Shown here: positions 29,084 through 36,041 of the stretch, one piece after another | Layout of the letters: the number at the start of each line of letters is the position of its first letter | Numbering within the stretch: position 1 is the first letter of the stretch | Assembly (NCBI RefSeq): GCF_009757775.1 | Contig: NZ_RHLK01000012.1 | Coordinates: 62,001-126,000 of the forward strand | DNA length: 64,000 nucleotides | Origin: Paenibacillus lutrae | Lineage (GTDB): Bacteria; Bacillota; Bacilli; Paenibacillales; NBRC-103111 | Reading direction: 5' to 3' | The notes under the pieces: generated by a model | What the model saw: only the letters and a program-made list of their open reading frames with translations | Told to the model about the DNA's origin: nothing | Database searches by the model: none | Position numbers and translations under genes: made by a program

Positions 29084-29560
29084 ATGGCTTATTATCTCTA
29101 CAGAGCCGCAAATGAAGAGGATACGGAATCACTGGCGCGGCAAATCGCTTCGCTAGTGATGCCGGGCGCCGTTATTGCGCTGGACGGGGACCTGGGTGCA
29201 GGCAAAACCCGCTTTTCCCAGGCGATTGCCCGCGGTATAGGTGTGGAGGGTGTAGTGAACAGCCCTACTTTCACCATTATTAAAGAATACGAGGGAAGCG
29301 AGCTTCCTTTATATCATATGGATGTGTATAGGATTTCCCAGGAAGAAGCGGAGGACCTTGGACTCGATGAATATTTCTACGGGGAAGGACTGACGCTGAT
29401 CGAGTGGGCCAGTCTGGTTAAGGAGCTTCTCCCTCCGGACCGGCTGGAAATATACATAGAACATGGGGGAGACAATAACCGCGTGTTCCGGCTTACTCCC
29501 GGTGGAGCGGCTTATGAGGCCTGGTGCGCAAATTTGAAAGAGAACGGATGGTTAGAATGA
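29084..29560 (+). CDS. tsaE: tRNA t6A biosynthesis ATPase TsaE
   Basis: ATPase that cycles the TsaB-TsaD complex making threonylcarbamoyladenosine at A37 of ANN-decoding tRNAs. Seen: P-loop ALDGDLGAGKTRFSQAIARG, SPTFTIIKEYEG and YHMDVYRI. ATG 29084 was chosen because a GAGG lies 8 nt upstream; another ATG lies 6 nt earlier. 158 residues. It starts 10 bp after thiL and overlaps tsaB by 4 bp (ATGA). Confidence 0.95.
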   Translation: MAYYLYRAANEEDTESLARQIASLVMPGAVIALDGDLGAGKTRFSQAIARGIGVEGVVNSPTFTIIKEYEGSELPLYHMDVYRISQEEAEDLGLDEYFYGEGLTLIEWASLVKELLPPDRLEIYIEHGGDNNRVFRLTPGGAAYEAWCANLKENGWLE

Positions 29561-30705
29561 ACAGCAAGAGTTTGAAGAATGGGCAAGACAACGCCCCCGC
29601 AGCCTCTTTGGATAAACATGCGGATGAGGGCGGAGGCAGGAGCCGCGTGGATCCGGGATTGCATGAGATCAAACCGGCGGCTGTCCTGTCGAATCAGCCG
29701 GTTATAGAGGGGAGTCCGCAAGCAGCGGCTGGCAGTGCGGTCAGCGGATACTGCCTGGCCATTGATACCTCAACCTCTTCACTGGCTCTTGCTCTTCTAG
29801 AAGATGGTGTTCCTCTTGATGAGAAAAGTTCTCAAGTAGACCGTAATCACTCGATTTATATTATGCCGCATGTTCAAGAGCTGCTTGCGGCTAACGGGCT
29901 GCGTCCCCGGGATTTGCGGTCTGTCGCTGTCGGGCAGGGCCCCGGCTCTTACACAGGGGTCCGCATCGCGGTGACCTTGGCCAAGACATTCTCATGGTCG
30001 CTTAACATACCGATGGCGGCTGTTTCAAGCCTGGAGGCATTAGCGCTAGGCGGACGTACGGCTGCGCTGGAGCAGGAGAGGGAAGCTGATATTCCCGCGA
30101 CGCTCGCGACTGCCGCGAGTCCGGAAATCCCGGAAGCGCGCGAGCCGGCAGGAGATACTCCGCTCCACGGTGCTAACGGTACTCCAGCTCCGGTCCGCTG
30201 GTTCATCCCGCTCATGAATGCGCGCCGCGGGCAAGCCTTTACAGGCTTGTACGCGGCTGCAGGCGATGAGCCTGCGGCTCTGCTTGCCGCTCTGCTTGCC
30301 GCGGATGCTACGGAAGATAAGGAGAACGGGGCGCGATGGAGCTGTCTTATCCCGGACGGAATCCGGTTGATGACGGCTTATACGGCTCAGCTCAGCGAAT
30401 GGATCGCCGGCGGAAGCCTGCCTCCAGATGCAGGACTGCACACCGGTGGGGGTCAGGCTTCCTTCCGGCGGCCGGACGAGATTCTGTTTGTAGGGGAAAC
30501 CGATATGTTTGAGGACGCGATCGCTCAGTTGTCCGCAGACCTGGTTATTCCCGTCCGCTCGCTTTCCTATAATTTGAAGGCCACGGAAGTGGGGCTTCTT
30601 GCGCTTGCGCGATTAGCTCGCGGCGAAAGCGACAATAACTTTACTTTTGTACCGAACTATACCCAGTTGACCGAGGCCGAAGTCAAGCTGATGGCGAAAT
30701 CTTGA
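29557..30705 (+). CDS. tsaB: tRNA t6A biosynthesis protein TsaB, with N-terminal extension and insertion
   Basis: TsaB is the inactive Kae1-like partner of TsaD in t6A synthesis. The conserved fold begins only at about residue 65 (YCLAIDTSTSSLALALLEDG) and contains DRNHS, VGQGPGSYTGVRIAV and MNARRGQAFTGLY. It is preceded by about 64 low-complexity residues and carries an Ala/Pro/Glu-rich insertion at about 168-211, so at 382 residues it is about 150 longer than usual TsaB. If the extension is not translated, an internal start without a clear ribosome site would be needed. The start overlaps the tsaE stop as ATGA. Confidence 0.9.
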   Translation: MNSKSLKNGQDNAPAASLDKHADEGGGRSRVDPGLHEIKPAAVLSNQPVIEGSPQAAAGSAVSGYCLAIDTSTSSLALALLEDGVPLDEKSSQVDRNHSIYIMPHVQELLAANGLRPRDLRSVAVGQGPGSYTGVRIAVTLAKTFSWSLNIPMAAVSSLEALALGGRTAALEQEREADIPATLATAASPEIPEAREPAGDTPLHGANGTPAPVRWFIPLMNARRGQAFTGLYAAAGDEPAALLAALLAADATEDKENGARWSCLIPDGIRLMTAYTAQLSEWIAGGSLPPDAGLHTGGGQASFRRPDEILFVGETDMFEDAIAQLSADLVIPVRSLSYNLKATEVGLLALARLARGESDNNFTFVPNYTQLTEAEVKLMAKS

Positions 30706-30728
30706 CGGAAAGGGATGAACGAATCGTA

Positions 30729-31229
30729 ATGGAAGACCGTAAATGGGAGCGGGAGCAGCCGATAGGCGCACCAATCTTTCGCATGATGCGGCTTGACGAT
30801 ATTCCGCTTATTTGCGAGATTGAGCAGGAAGCTTTTACGACGCCTTGGTCGGCAGGAGCTTTTCATAATGAATTAACAAGTAATCATTTTGCCCATTATA
30901 TCGTGATGATGATAGACGGGGTTGTGGCCGGATATGCCGGTATGTGGCTCATTATGGATGAAGCGCATGTCACGAACATTGCCATCTCGGGCAAATACCG
31001 GGGCCGCAAGCTGGGAGAAGTGCTCGTGATGCAGATGCAGCACAAAGCCCGTTCACTCGGGGCTGTGCGCATGACGCTGGAAGTCCGTGCTTCAAATTTC
31101 ATTGCCCAGCGGCTGTACGACAAAATGGGCTTCAAATATGTAGGTGTGCGCAAAGGATACTATACCGATAATAACGAAGATGCGATTATTATGTGGGCTG
31201 AGCTGCCTGAACAGGACCAGCCTGCTTAA
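30729..31229 (+). CDS. rimI: Ribosomal protein alanine N-acetyltransferase RimI-type
   Basis: GNAT acetyltransferase of the RimI group, classically acetylating the N-terminus of ribosomal protein S18. Seen: FRMMRLDDIPLICEIEQEAFTTPW, the acetyl-CoA motif AISGKYRGRKLGEVLV, and the C-terminal ASNFIAQRLYDKMGFKYVGVRKGYY. ATG 30729 gives 166 residues; the ribosome site is weak, and a TTG at 30702 overlapping the tsaB stop is the alternative. The neighbourhood (tsaB upstream, tsaD downstream) is the usual one. Confidence 0.93.
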   Translation: MEDRKWEREQPIGAPIFRMMRLDDIPLICEIEQEAFTTPWSAGAFHNELTSNHFAHYIVMMIDGVVAGYAGMWLIMDEAHVTNIAISGKYRGRKLGEVLVMQMQHKARSLGAVRMTLEVRASNFIAQRLYDKMGFKYVGVRKGYYTDNNEDAIIMWAELPEQDQPA

Positions 31230-31412
31230 CGGATACAGGGCTACATTGATTACTGTCCGTCCTTAGTAGTAAAAGCGTGTAAGTCCCGTTTATGCACACA
31301 AAGGACTTGTCTTCTAATGCACAAGTACAAGCGAACGATTTTAGGAATTACAAAGTCCTGCAGCGCCTGATCCTTGAAGTCTGAGGAGGTGTTCGGAAAA
31401 GGAATGAATGGA

Positions 31413-32441
31413 ATGAATTCACCTGCAAAGTCTGTCTATCTATTAGCTATTGAAACGAGCTGTGATGAAACGTCGGCAGCAGTTATCGAGAATGGCACTA
31501 CTATTCGCTCCAATGTGGTATCCAGCCAGATCGAGACGCACCGGCGCTTCGGCGGTGTTGTTCCGGAAATCGCCTCCCGCCAGCACGTGGAGACGATAAC
31601 CTGGATTCTGCAGGAAGCTTTGGATCAAGCCGGATTGACCATGGAAGATATGTCGGCTGTTGCAGTCACGCAAGGTCCTGGTCTTGTCGGATCTCTGCTT
31701 GTCGGCGTTATAGCTGCCAAATCGCTCGCGTGCTCGCTGGAGCTGCCTCTGATTGGCGTACATCATATTGCCGGTCATATCTATGCGAATCAGCTGGTCC
31801 ATAAGCTGGAATACCCTCTCGTGTCTCTGGTCGTGTCTGGCGGTCACACGGAGCTGATCTACATGGAGAGCGAAGGAAGCTTCCGCATTATCGGGCAAAC
31901 GCGTGACGATGCAGCTGGAGAAGCGTACGATAAAATCGCGCGTGCCCTGAAGCTGCCTTATCCGGGAGGCCCTCATATTGACCGCCTTGCCCAAGAAGCG
32001 GACGGGGAGATCAAGATGCCCCGGGCTTGGCTTGAGAATTCTTACGATTTTAGCTTCAGCGGCCTGAAATCTGCGGTGCTTAACGTGCTTAACCAATCTC
32101 GGATGCGGGGAGAAGAACCGGTGGCGGCTCATGTCGCCAAAGGCTTTCAATCTTCCGTGGTGGAGGTGCTCGTAGAGAAAGCCGGGCGCGCGGTGAAGGA
32201 GTACGGAGCCAAGCAGCTCCTTCTCGCCGGCGGTGTAGCCGCCAACCGCGGGCTGCGCGAAGCGCTCACGAAGCGCTGCGAGGAGCTCGGCGTACCGCTC
32301 CTTATGCCGCCGATGGACCTGTGTTCAGACAACGCAGCGATGATCGGCGCGGCGGCCTTCCTGAAATGGAACCGGGGAGATATCACCGGGCTTGATTTTA
32401 AGGCGGAGCCTGTTCTTAGTTTGGAGAAGTGGGGTTATTAA
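31413..32441 (+). CDS. tsaD: tRNA N6-adenosine threonylcarbamoyltransferase TsaD
   Basis: Catalytic ASKHA-fold subunit of t6A synthesis, transferring threonylcarbamoyl from its adenylate to tRNA A37. Diagnostic: AIETSCDETSAAVI, metal-binding HHIAGH, VVSGGHTEL, DDAAGEAYDKIARAL and LLAGGVAANRGLREAL. ATG 31413 has AAAAGGA at 9 nt; ATG 31404 and an upstream TTG behind GAGGAGG are alternatives. 342 residues matches the family. In B. subtilis the ortholog (gcp) is followed by the ABC-F gene ydiF; here about 7 kb of other genes intervene. Confidence 0.97.
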   Translation: MNSPAKSVYLLAIETSCDETSAAVIENGTTIRSNVVSSQIETHRRFGGVVPEIASRQHVETITWILQEALDQAGLTMEDMSAVAVTQGPGLVGSLLVGVIAAKSLACSLELPLIGVHHIAGHIYANQLVHKLEYPLVSLVVSGGHTELIYMESEGSFRIIGQTRDDAAGEAYDKIARALKLPYPGGPHIDRLAQEADGEIKMPRAWLENSYDFSFSGLKSAVLNVLNQSRMRGEEPVAAHVAKGFQSSVVEVLVEKAGRAVKEYGAKQLLLAGGVAANRGLREALTKRCEELGVPLLMPPMDLCSDNAAMIGAAAFLKWNRGDITGLDFKAEPVLSLEKWGY

Positions 32442-32480
32442 GGCGGGGGAATGCCTCCCGAAGAATTGTGTACCCAAGGT

Positions 32481-32504
32481 CGCTGCCAATAAGGCAGCGG
32501 CTTT
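32481..32504 (+). terminator. Weak terminator after tsaD
   Basis: CGCTGCC (32481-32487) and GGCAGCG (32493-32499) form a 7-bp stem followed by GCTTTT. The T run is short. Confidence 0.45.
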
Positions 32505-32592
32505 TATGTATCCTTTTGTTGTTAAACCTTACCCATACTTCACCATAGGCTTCGGGCTAAAAGCAGAATGGCGGCACGTAAAAGGACTTGTA

Positions 32593-32937
32593 TCAAATGG
32601 CCTCTGATCTTACAACCCTTGCTGTGAAATTGTAATAAGCAAATCTATAATAAGTGCCGTGAACCAGTGCCGCTATATCCTTACTATCCCGGATGGTGTA
32701 TAATTGTTCTCCTCCTTTAATTAATGGAGGAGCACAATCAGTATCGCACCTTGCTTGGGTGAGCGTCTTGCGGTCGATCTCGCCAATTCGGGGACCGAGC
32801 AAATTTCCTTTGATGGCATCGGCGAGAAAATATTTGTGCCTTATATACACAATTGTCACGTGGTTCCGTCCATCTGTTTGATCAGAGGCGGAGATGAATA
32901 TTATCAGGGCAAGCAGCATTAAAAGCATTCGGAACAT
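32593..32937 (-). CDS. Small secreted hypothetical protein (114 aa)
   Basis: A 114-residue protein with an N-terminal hydrophobic signal (MFRMLLMLLALIIFISASDQ). The outer part contains LYTIRDSKDIAALVHGTYYRFAYYNF, which resembles the C-terminal pattern of small uncharacterised secreted bacillal proteins; no named family is assigned. Two cysteines (CDTDC) lie in the middle. The ATG has a strong GGAGGGGG site about 6 nt upstream. It faces tsaD and is divergent from the T-box/leuA unit. Confidence 0.65.
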   Translation of the reverse strand: MFRMLLMLLALIIFISASDQTDGRNHVTIVYIRHKYFLADAIKGNLLGPRIGEIDRKTLTQARCDTDCAPPLIKGGEQLYTIRDSKDIAALVHGTYYRFAYYNFTARVVRSEAI

Positions 32938-33045
32938 AATTTTCCCCCTCCACTCGGTTGTTCCATTTTTTGTTGTGATTTCAATTTAATTTTAACCGGG
33001 GACCCGTAGTTTTTCATAGTTGATTCTCATAGTACTCCTTGGGTT

Positions 33046-33117
33046 TGTGGACAAGAATTCAGCCAACGAGAAGATATCCACAGGGATAAAATCATAATCT
33101 TATACACATGTGGATAA
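33046..33117. other. DnaA-box cluster upstream of the leuA T-box promoter
   Basis: Two perfect DnaA boxes lie abutting and inverted: TTATACACA (33100-33108) and TGTGGATAA (33109-33117). Two near matches precede them: TGTGGACAA (33046-33054) and ATATCCACA (33074-33082). The perfect pair ends 32 bp upstream of the -35 of the leader promoter. Confidence 0.75.
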
Positions 33118-33149
33118 AACTGAATTTTTTGAAGATTTATAATTTTGTA

Positions 33150-33179
33150 TTGACTTTCAGTTTGGCAGCATACTATAAT
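33150..33179 (+). promoter_or_regulatory. Sigma-A-type promoter of the T-box/leuA unit
   Basis: TTGACT (33150-33155), 18-bp spacer, perfect TATAAT (33174-33179). Transcription would begin about 33186, at the 5' edge of the first T-box. Confidence 0.75.
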
Positions 33180-33185
33180 CAACAA

Positions 33186-33567
33186 CAAGTTATGAATATG
33201 GAAAACGCTGGGAACGGGAACAGCAAGGATATTCATTTGGCCAGAGAGCTGCGGGTTGGTGCGACGCAGTCGGATGATTCCTGAACACTCACCCGGGAGC
33301 GGTAAAGCTGAGAACACCCTATTGTTGCTGAATCGGGAGACGCTTAAGTCCCTGTATCGGCATGATACCCGTGAATGGGATCGTTAGGTGTGAGGTAGGC
33401 TTTGACGGATGGCCCACGTGATCGGGCAGCGAAGGAGCATGAGGTACACAGTTGTGATTGCTTCCTGAGCACCGAGGTGGATCCGCAATTGCGGCGGATC
33501 AACAAGAGTGGTAACGCGGAAGGCTGACCGGCCTGTCGTCTCTTATATGGAGACGGCAGGCCTTTTT
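33186..33567 (+). promoter_or_regulatory. Leucine T-box leader 1
   Basis: tRNA-sensing T-box riboswitch. Stem I elements AGAGAGCTGCGGG and GGTGCGACGCAGT are followed by GAACA-CTC-ACCCGGGAGC, where CTC (33288-33290) is the specifier for tRNA-Leu. The T-box motif is AGAGTGGTAACGCGG (33505-33519); the T after TGG would pair with the A73 discriminator of tRNA-Leu. It ends in an intrinsic terminator GGCCTG-GTCTC / GAGAC-CAGGCC (33530-33562) and five T. Charged tRNA-Leu should favour termination. Confidence 0.9.
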
Positions 33568-33655
33568 GCGTATAGGCACACCAAAAAATGAGGTTTGTAT
33601 TTTTAGTCCGGGAAGAAGAGGCCTGCGGGTCCAATAACGCAAAACATATAACAAA

Positions 33656-34011
33656 CGCGATGAACAAGAGTAGTAGGATCCGGTTACGGTACAGAGAGCT
33701 GCGGGACGGTGCGACGCAGTCCGTGAAGGATCGGAACTCGCTTGGGAGCGGGAAGTGAAGAACACGCGCAGACGAGAACTTGCCTGGCGTGACTGAAGCT
33801 TAAATCCGGGCGCCTCCGTTATCGGGCAGCGGCGATTGGCTGCCGGGTGAAGAAGAGACAGCAAGCTGGTGTGGATTACGCACACATGCTTTTGCCTTCT
33901 GGAACCCGCCCAGCATCGCCGCTGCGAGCGGACTCTTCTATACGAAGAGTCAACAAGAGTGGTACCGCGCCGGCTATGCCGTCGTCTCTTAACAGGAGAC
34001 GGCGGCTTTTT
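33656..34011 (+). promoter_or_regulatory. Leucine T-box leader 2 (in series)
   Basis: Second T-box with the same Stem I signature (AGAGAGCTGCGGG, GGTGCGACGCAGT). The specifier CTC is at 33737-33739 in GGAA-CTC-GCTTGGGAGC. The T-box motif AGAGTGGTACCGCG is at 33956-33969, and the terminator stem GCCGTCGTCTC / GAGACGGCGGC (33978-34006) is followed by five T. No convincing promoter lies between the two leaders, so both should act on one transcript. Confidence 0.9.
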
Positions 34012-34092
34012 GTGTTTGTTGCGTGCTCGGGATTACCCGGAGGGATGAAGCTGAGCACGCAGAAAAGAGGCGTAGCGGCGGTTCAATGTTAA

Positions 34093-34128
34093 TGGAGCAA
34101 GTGGAGCAAGTGGAGCAAGTGGAGCATC
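34093..34128 (+). repeat. 9-bp tandem repeat before leuA
   Basis: TGGAGCAAG is repeated three times (34093-34119) plus a fourth degenerate unit, between the second T-box terminator and leuA. It lies in a 22-codon ORF starting at 34086 (MLMEQVEQVEQVEHQ...), probably fortuitous. Confidence 0.75.
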
Positions 34129-34188
34129 AAGAAACCTCCGCAAGGAGTTTCTAATACAGCCCTTCAAGGGTAATAAGGAGGAATAGAC

Positions 34189-35733
34189 ATGACTAAACGG
34201 CAAATTAAGATTTTTGACACGACACTGAGGGACGGGGAACAGGCCCCTGGAGGTTCACTGTATCCGGAGGAGAAAATCCGGCTTGCCAGACAGCTTGTTA
34301 AGCTCGGTGTGGACACGATTGAACCGGGATTTCCGATCTCAAGCCCGGGGGATTTTGCAGCCGTCCAGCAGATTTCCAGGGAGCTTCAGGGCGTTGAAAT
34401 CTGCGGATTCGCCAGAGCGGTCCAAATCGATATCGATGCGGCGCTAAAAGCGACCGAGGATGCGGCACTGCGCCGGATTCACATGTTCATCTCTTCTTCG
34501 GATATCCACTTGAATTTCCAGCTTCGCAAAACGCGGGAGCAGGTCAAGGAAGAAGCGAGAACGATGGTGGCTTATGCGAAGCAGTTCTGCGAGCGCATTG
34601 AATTTACAGCAATGGACTCCAGCCGGACAGGACGCGAATATCTGTACGAGCTGATTGAAGCGGTCATTGCGGAAGGCGCGACCATTATCAATCTGCCGGA
34701 TACGGTCGGCTATGCGCTGCCGGAGGATTACGGGCAGATGTTTGCCGATGTGCGCCGTCATGCGCGCGGAGCGCAGGACGCTGAGTTCAGCGCCCACTGC
34801 CATAACGATCTGGGTCTTGCGGTTGCTAATTCCATGGCCGCGATCAAGAACGGCGCCACCTATGTGGAGGTGTCGGTGAACGGAATCGGGGAACGTGCGG
34901 GCAACTGTTCTCTGGAAGAAATCGTGATGGCGGTTGAGACGCATTCCGAGGCGCTTGGGGTGACGACCGGTATAAATCTCAGCGAAATTTATAATACTTC
35001 CTGCATGGTCAGCCGCGTAATGAACATGCCGATTGCGTTCAACAAGCCGGTTGTCGGACGCAATGCCTTCCAGCATGAATCGGGCATTCATCAGGACGGA
35101 TTGCTGAAGAACCGCAATACTTACGAGATCATGGAGCCTGAGAAGCTGGGTATTCCCCGCTCTATGATTATTCTGGGCAAGCATTCCGGCCGTCATGCTC
35201 TCAAACACCGTGCAGGTCAGTACGGTATTGACCTGGACGCAGCGGCTCTTGAAGATGTGTACAGCCGCTTCAAGAACTTGGCCGACGAGCAGAAGCATGT
35301 GACGGATGACGAGCTGCTTGGCTTAATCGGAGACCAAACAGCAGCAGAGCGCTTCTCTCTGGTTCACCTGCAGGTAGTCAGCAGCAGCGACCGCAGCCGT
35401 GTCGCCTCGGCGACCATCCGGGACAATGAGAGTGGCGGTGAAGCCACTTGGTCGGGGACCGGAGATGGACCGATCGAAGCCATCGTGAATTGTATCCGCC
35501 AGGCGCTTCCTATGGAGGTTACCTTCACCGATCTGGAGCTGCATTCGCTGTCCGCGAGTGAGAAGGCAACGGGGGAAGCGGCCGTTACCGTATCCTGCGG
35601 TTCGCAGACGTACAAAAGCTCGGGCCTTGACGAGGACATTCTCTTCGCGGCTGCCAAGGCGTTCCTGTCCGCGTGCAATCAGGCTGTCCGTGCTAATGCG
35701 GACGCTTCACGTGATGTACCCTTAATGGCCTAA
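34189..35733 (+). CDS. leuA: 2-isopropylmalate synthase
   Basis: First committed step of leucine synthesis: acetyl-CoA plus 2-oxoisovalerate to 2-isopropylmalate. The HMGL-like barrel carries FDTTLRDGEQ with the metal Asp, and HCHNDLGLAVAN. HESGIHQDG and LGKHSGRHAL follow, and the C-terminal third is the LeuA allosteric dimer domain (about residues 370-500). 514 residues matches LeuA. The two leucine T-boxes upstream support leucine rather than citramalate function. No leuBCD genes follow; a terminator does. AAGGAGG is 8 nt before the ATG. Confidence 0.95.
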   Translation: MTKRQIKIFDTTLRDGEQAPGGSLYPEEKIRLARQLVKLGVDTIEPGFPISSPGDFAAVQQISRELQGVEICGFARAVQIDIDAALKATEDAALRRIHMFISSSDIHLNFQLRKTREQVKEEARTMVAYAKQFCERIEFTAMDSSRTGREYLYELIEAVIAEGATIINLPDTVGYALPEDYGQMFADVRRHARGAQDAEFSAHCHNDLGLAVANSMAAIKNGATYVEVSVNGIGERAGNCSLEEIVMAVETHSEALGVTTGINLSEIYNTSCMVSRVMNMPIAFNKPVVGRNAFQHESGIHQDGLLKNRNTYEIMEPEKLGIPRSMIILGKHSGRHALKHRAGQYGIDLDAAALEDVYSRFKNLADEQKHVTDDELLGLIGDQTAAERFSLVHLQVVSSSDRSRVASATIRDNESGGEATWSGTGDGPIEAIVNCIRQALPMEVTFTDLELHSLSASEKATGEAAVTVSCGSQTYKSSGLDEDILFAAAKAFLSACNQAVRANADASRDVPLMA

Positions 35734-35760
35734 ATTATTCACAGGGTGAGTGTTGAGAAG

Positions 35761-35967
35761 TTATACACACCCCCTGTGGATAATGTGGATAACCCCTGAA
35801 AAACTTTATTTTTCAGGGGATTTTTATTTCCCGGGGTTCCGCATAACTTCCGCATAACTTTTGAAGCGAAAACTGTGGATAATGTGGATAAATCTGTTCA
35901 TAAGTGCCTGAAGCTTTGAAAATTAAGCTTTTTTTTATTAAGAGGCTGTGGATGACTATGTGGATAA
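35761..35967. other. DnaA-box cluster downstream of leuA
   Basis: Six perfect TTATNCACA boxes in 207 bp. One is TTATACACA at 35761-35769 on the plus strand; five are TGTGGATAA at 35775, 35784, 35874, 35883 and 35959. A near match, TGTGGATGA, is at 35947. Two pairs are directly abutting and 99 bp apart. An 11-bp direct repeat TTCCGCATAAC x2 (35837-35858) lies between the pairs. The region also contains the leuA terminator and no gene. Confidence 0.88.
35793..35827 (+). terminator. Terminator after leuA
   Basis: Perfect 11-bp stem CCCCTGAAAAA / TTTTTCAGGGG (35793-35803 and 35809-35819) followed by ATTTTTATTT. It sits inside the DnaA-box cluster. Confidence 0.85.
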
Positions 35968-36041
35968 AAATATATTGGTTCGCAGAGGTTGAAAATCGTG
36001 TAATTAGGAACGATATCTTTATTCGGTAAGGAGTGAAACGG

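Noticed and set aside
34189-35733. Citramalate synthase or homocitrate synthase
   Set aside because: Length, LeuA C-terminal domain, HESGIHQDG context and two leucine-specific T-boxes favour 2-isopropylmalate synthase.
35761-35967. Chromosomal replication origin
   Set aside because: DnaA boxes are dense, but there is no dnaA, dnaN, rpmH or gidA-type neighbour and no obvious AT-rich unwinding element with DnaA-trio repeats; a DnaA-binding locus outside oriC fits better.
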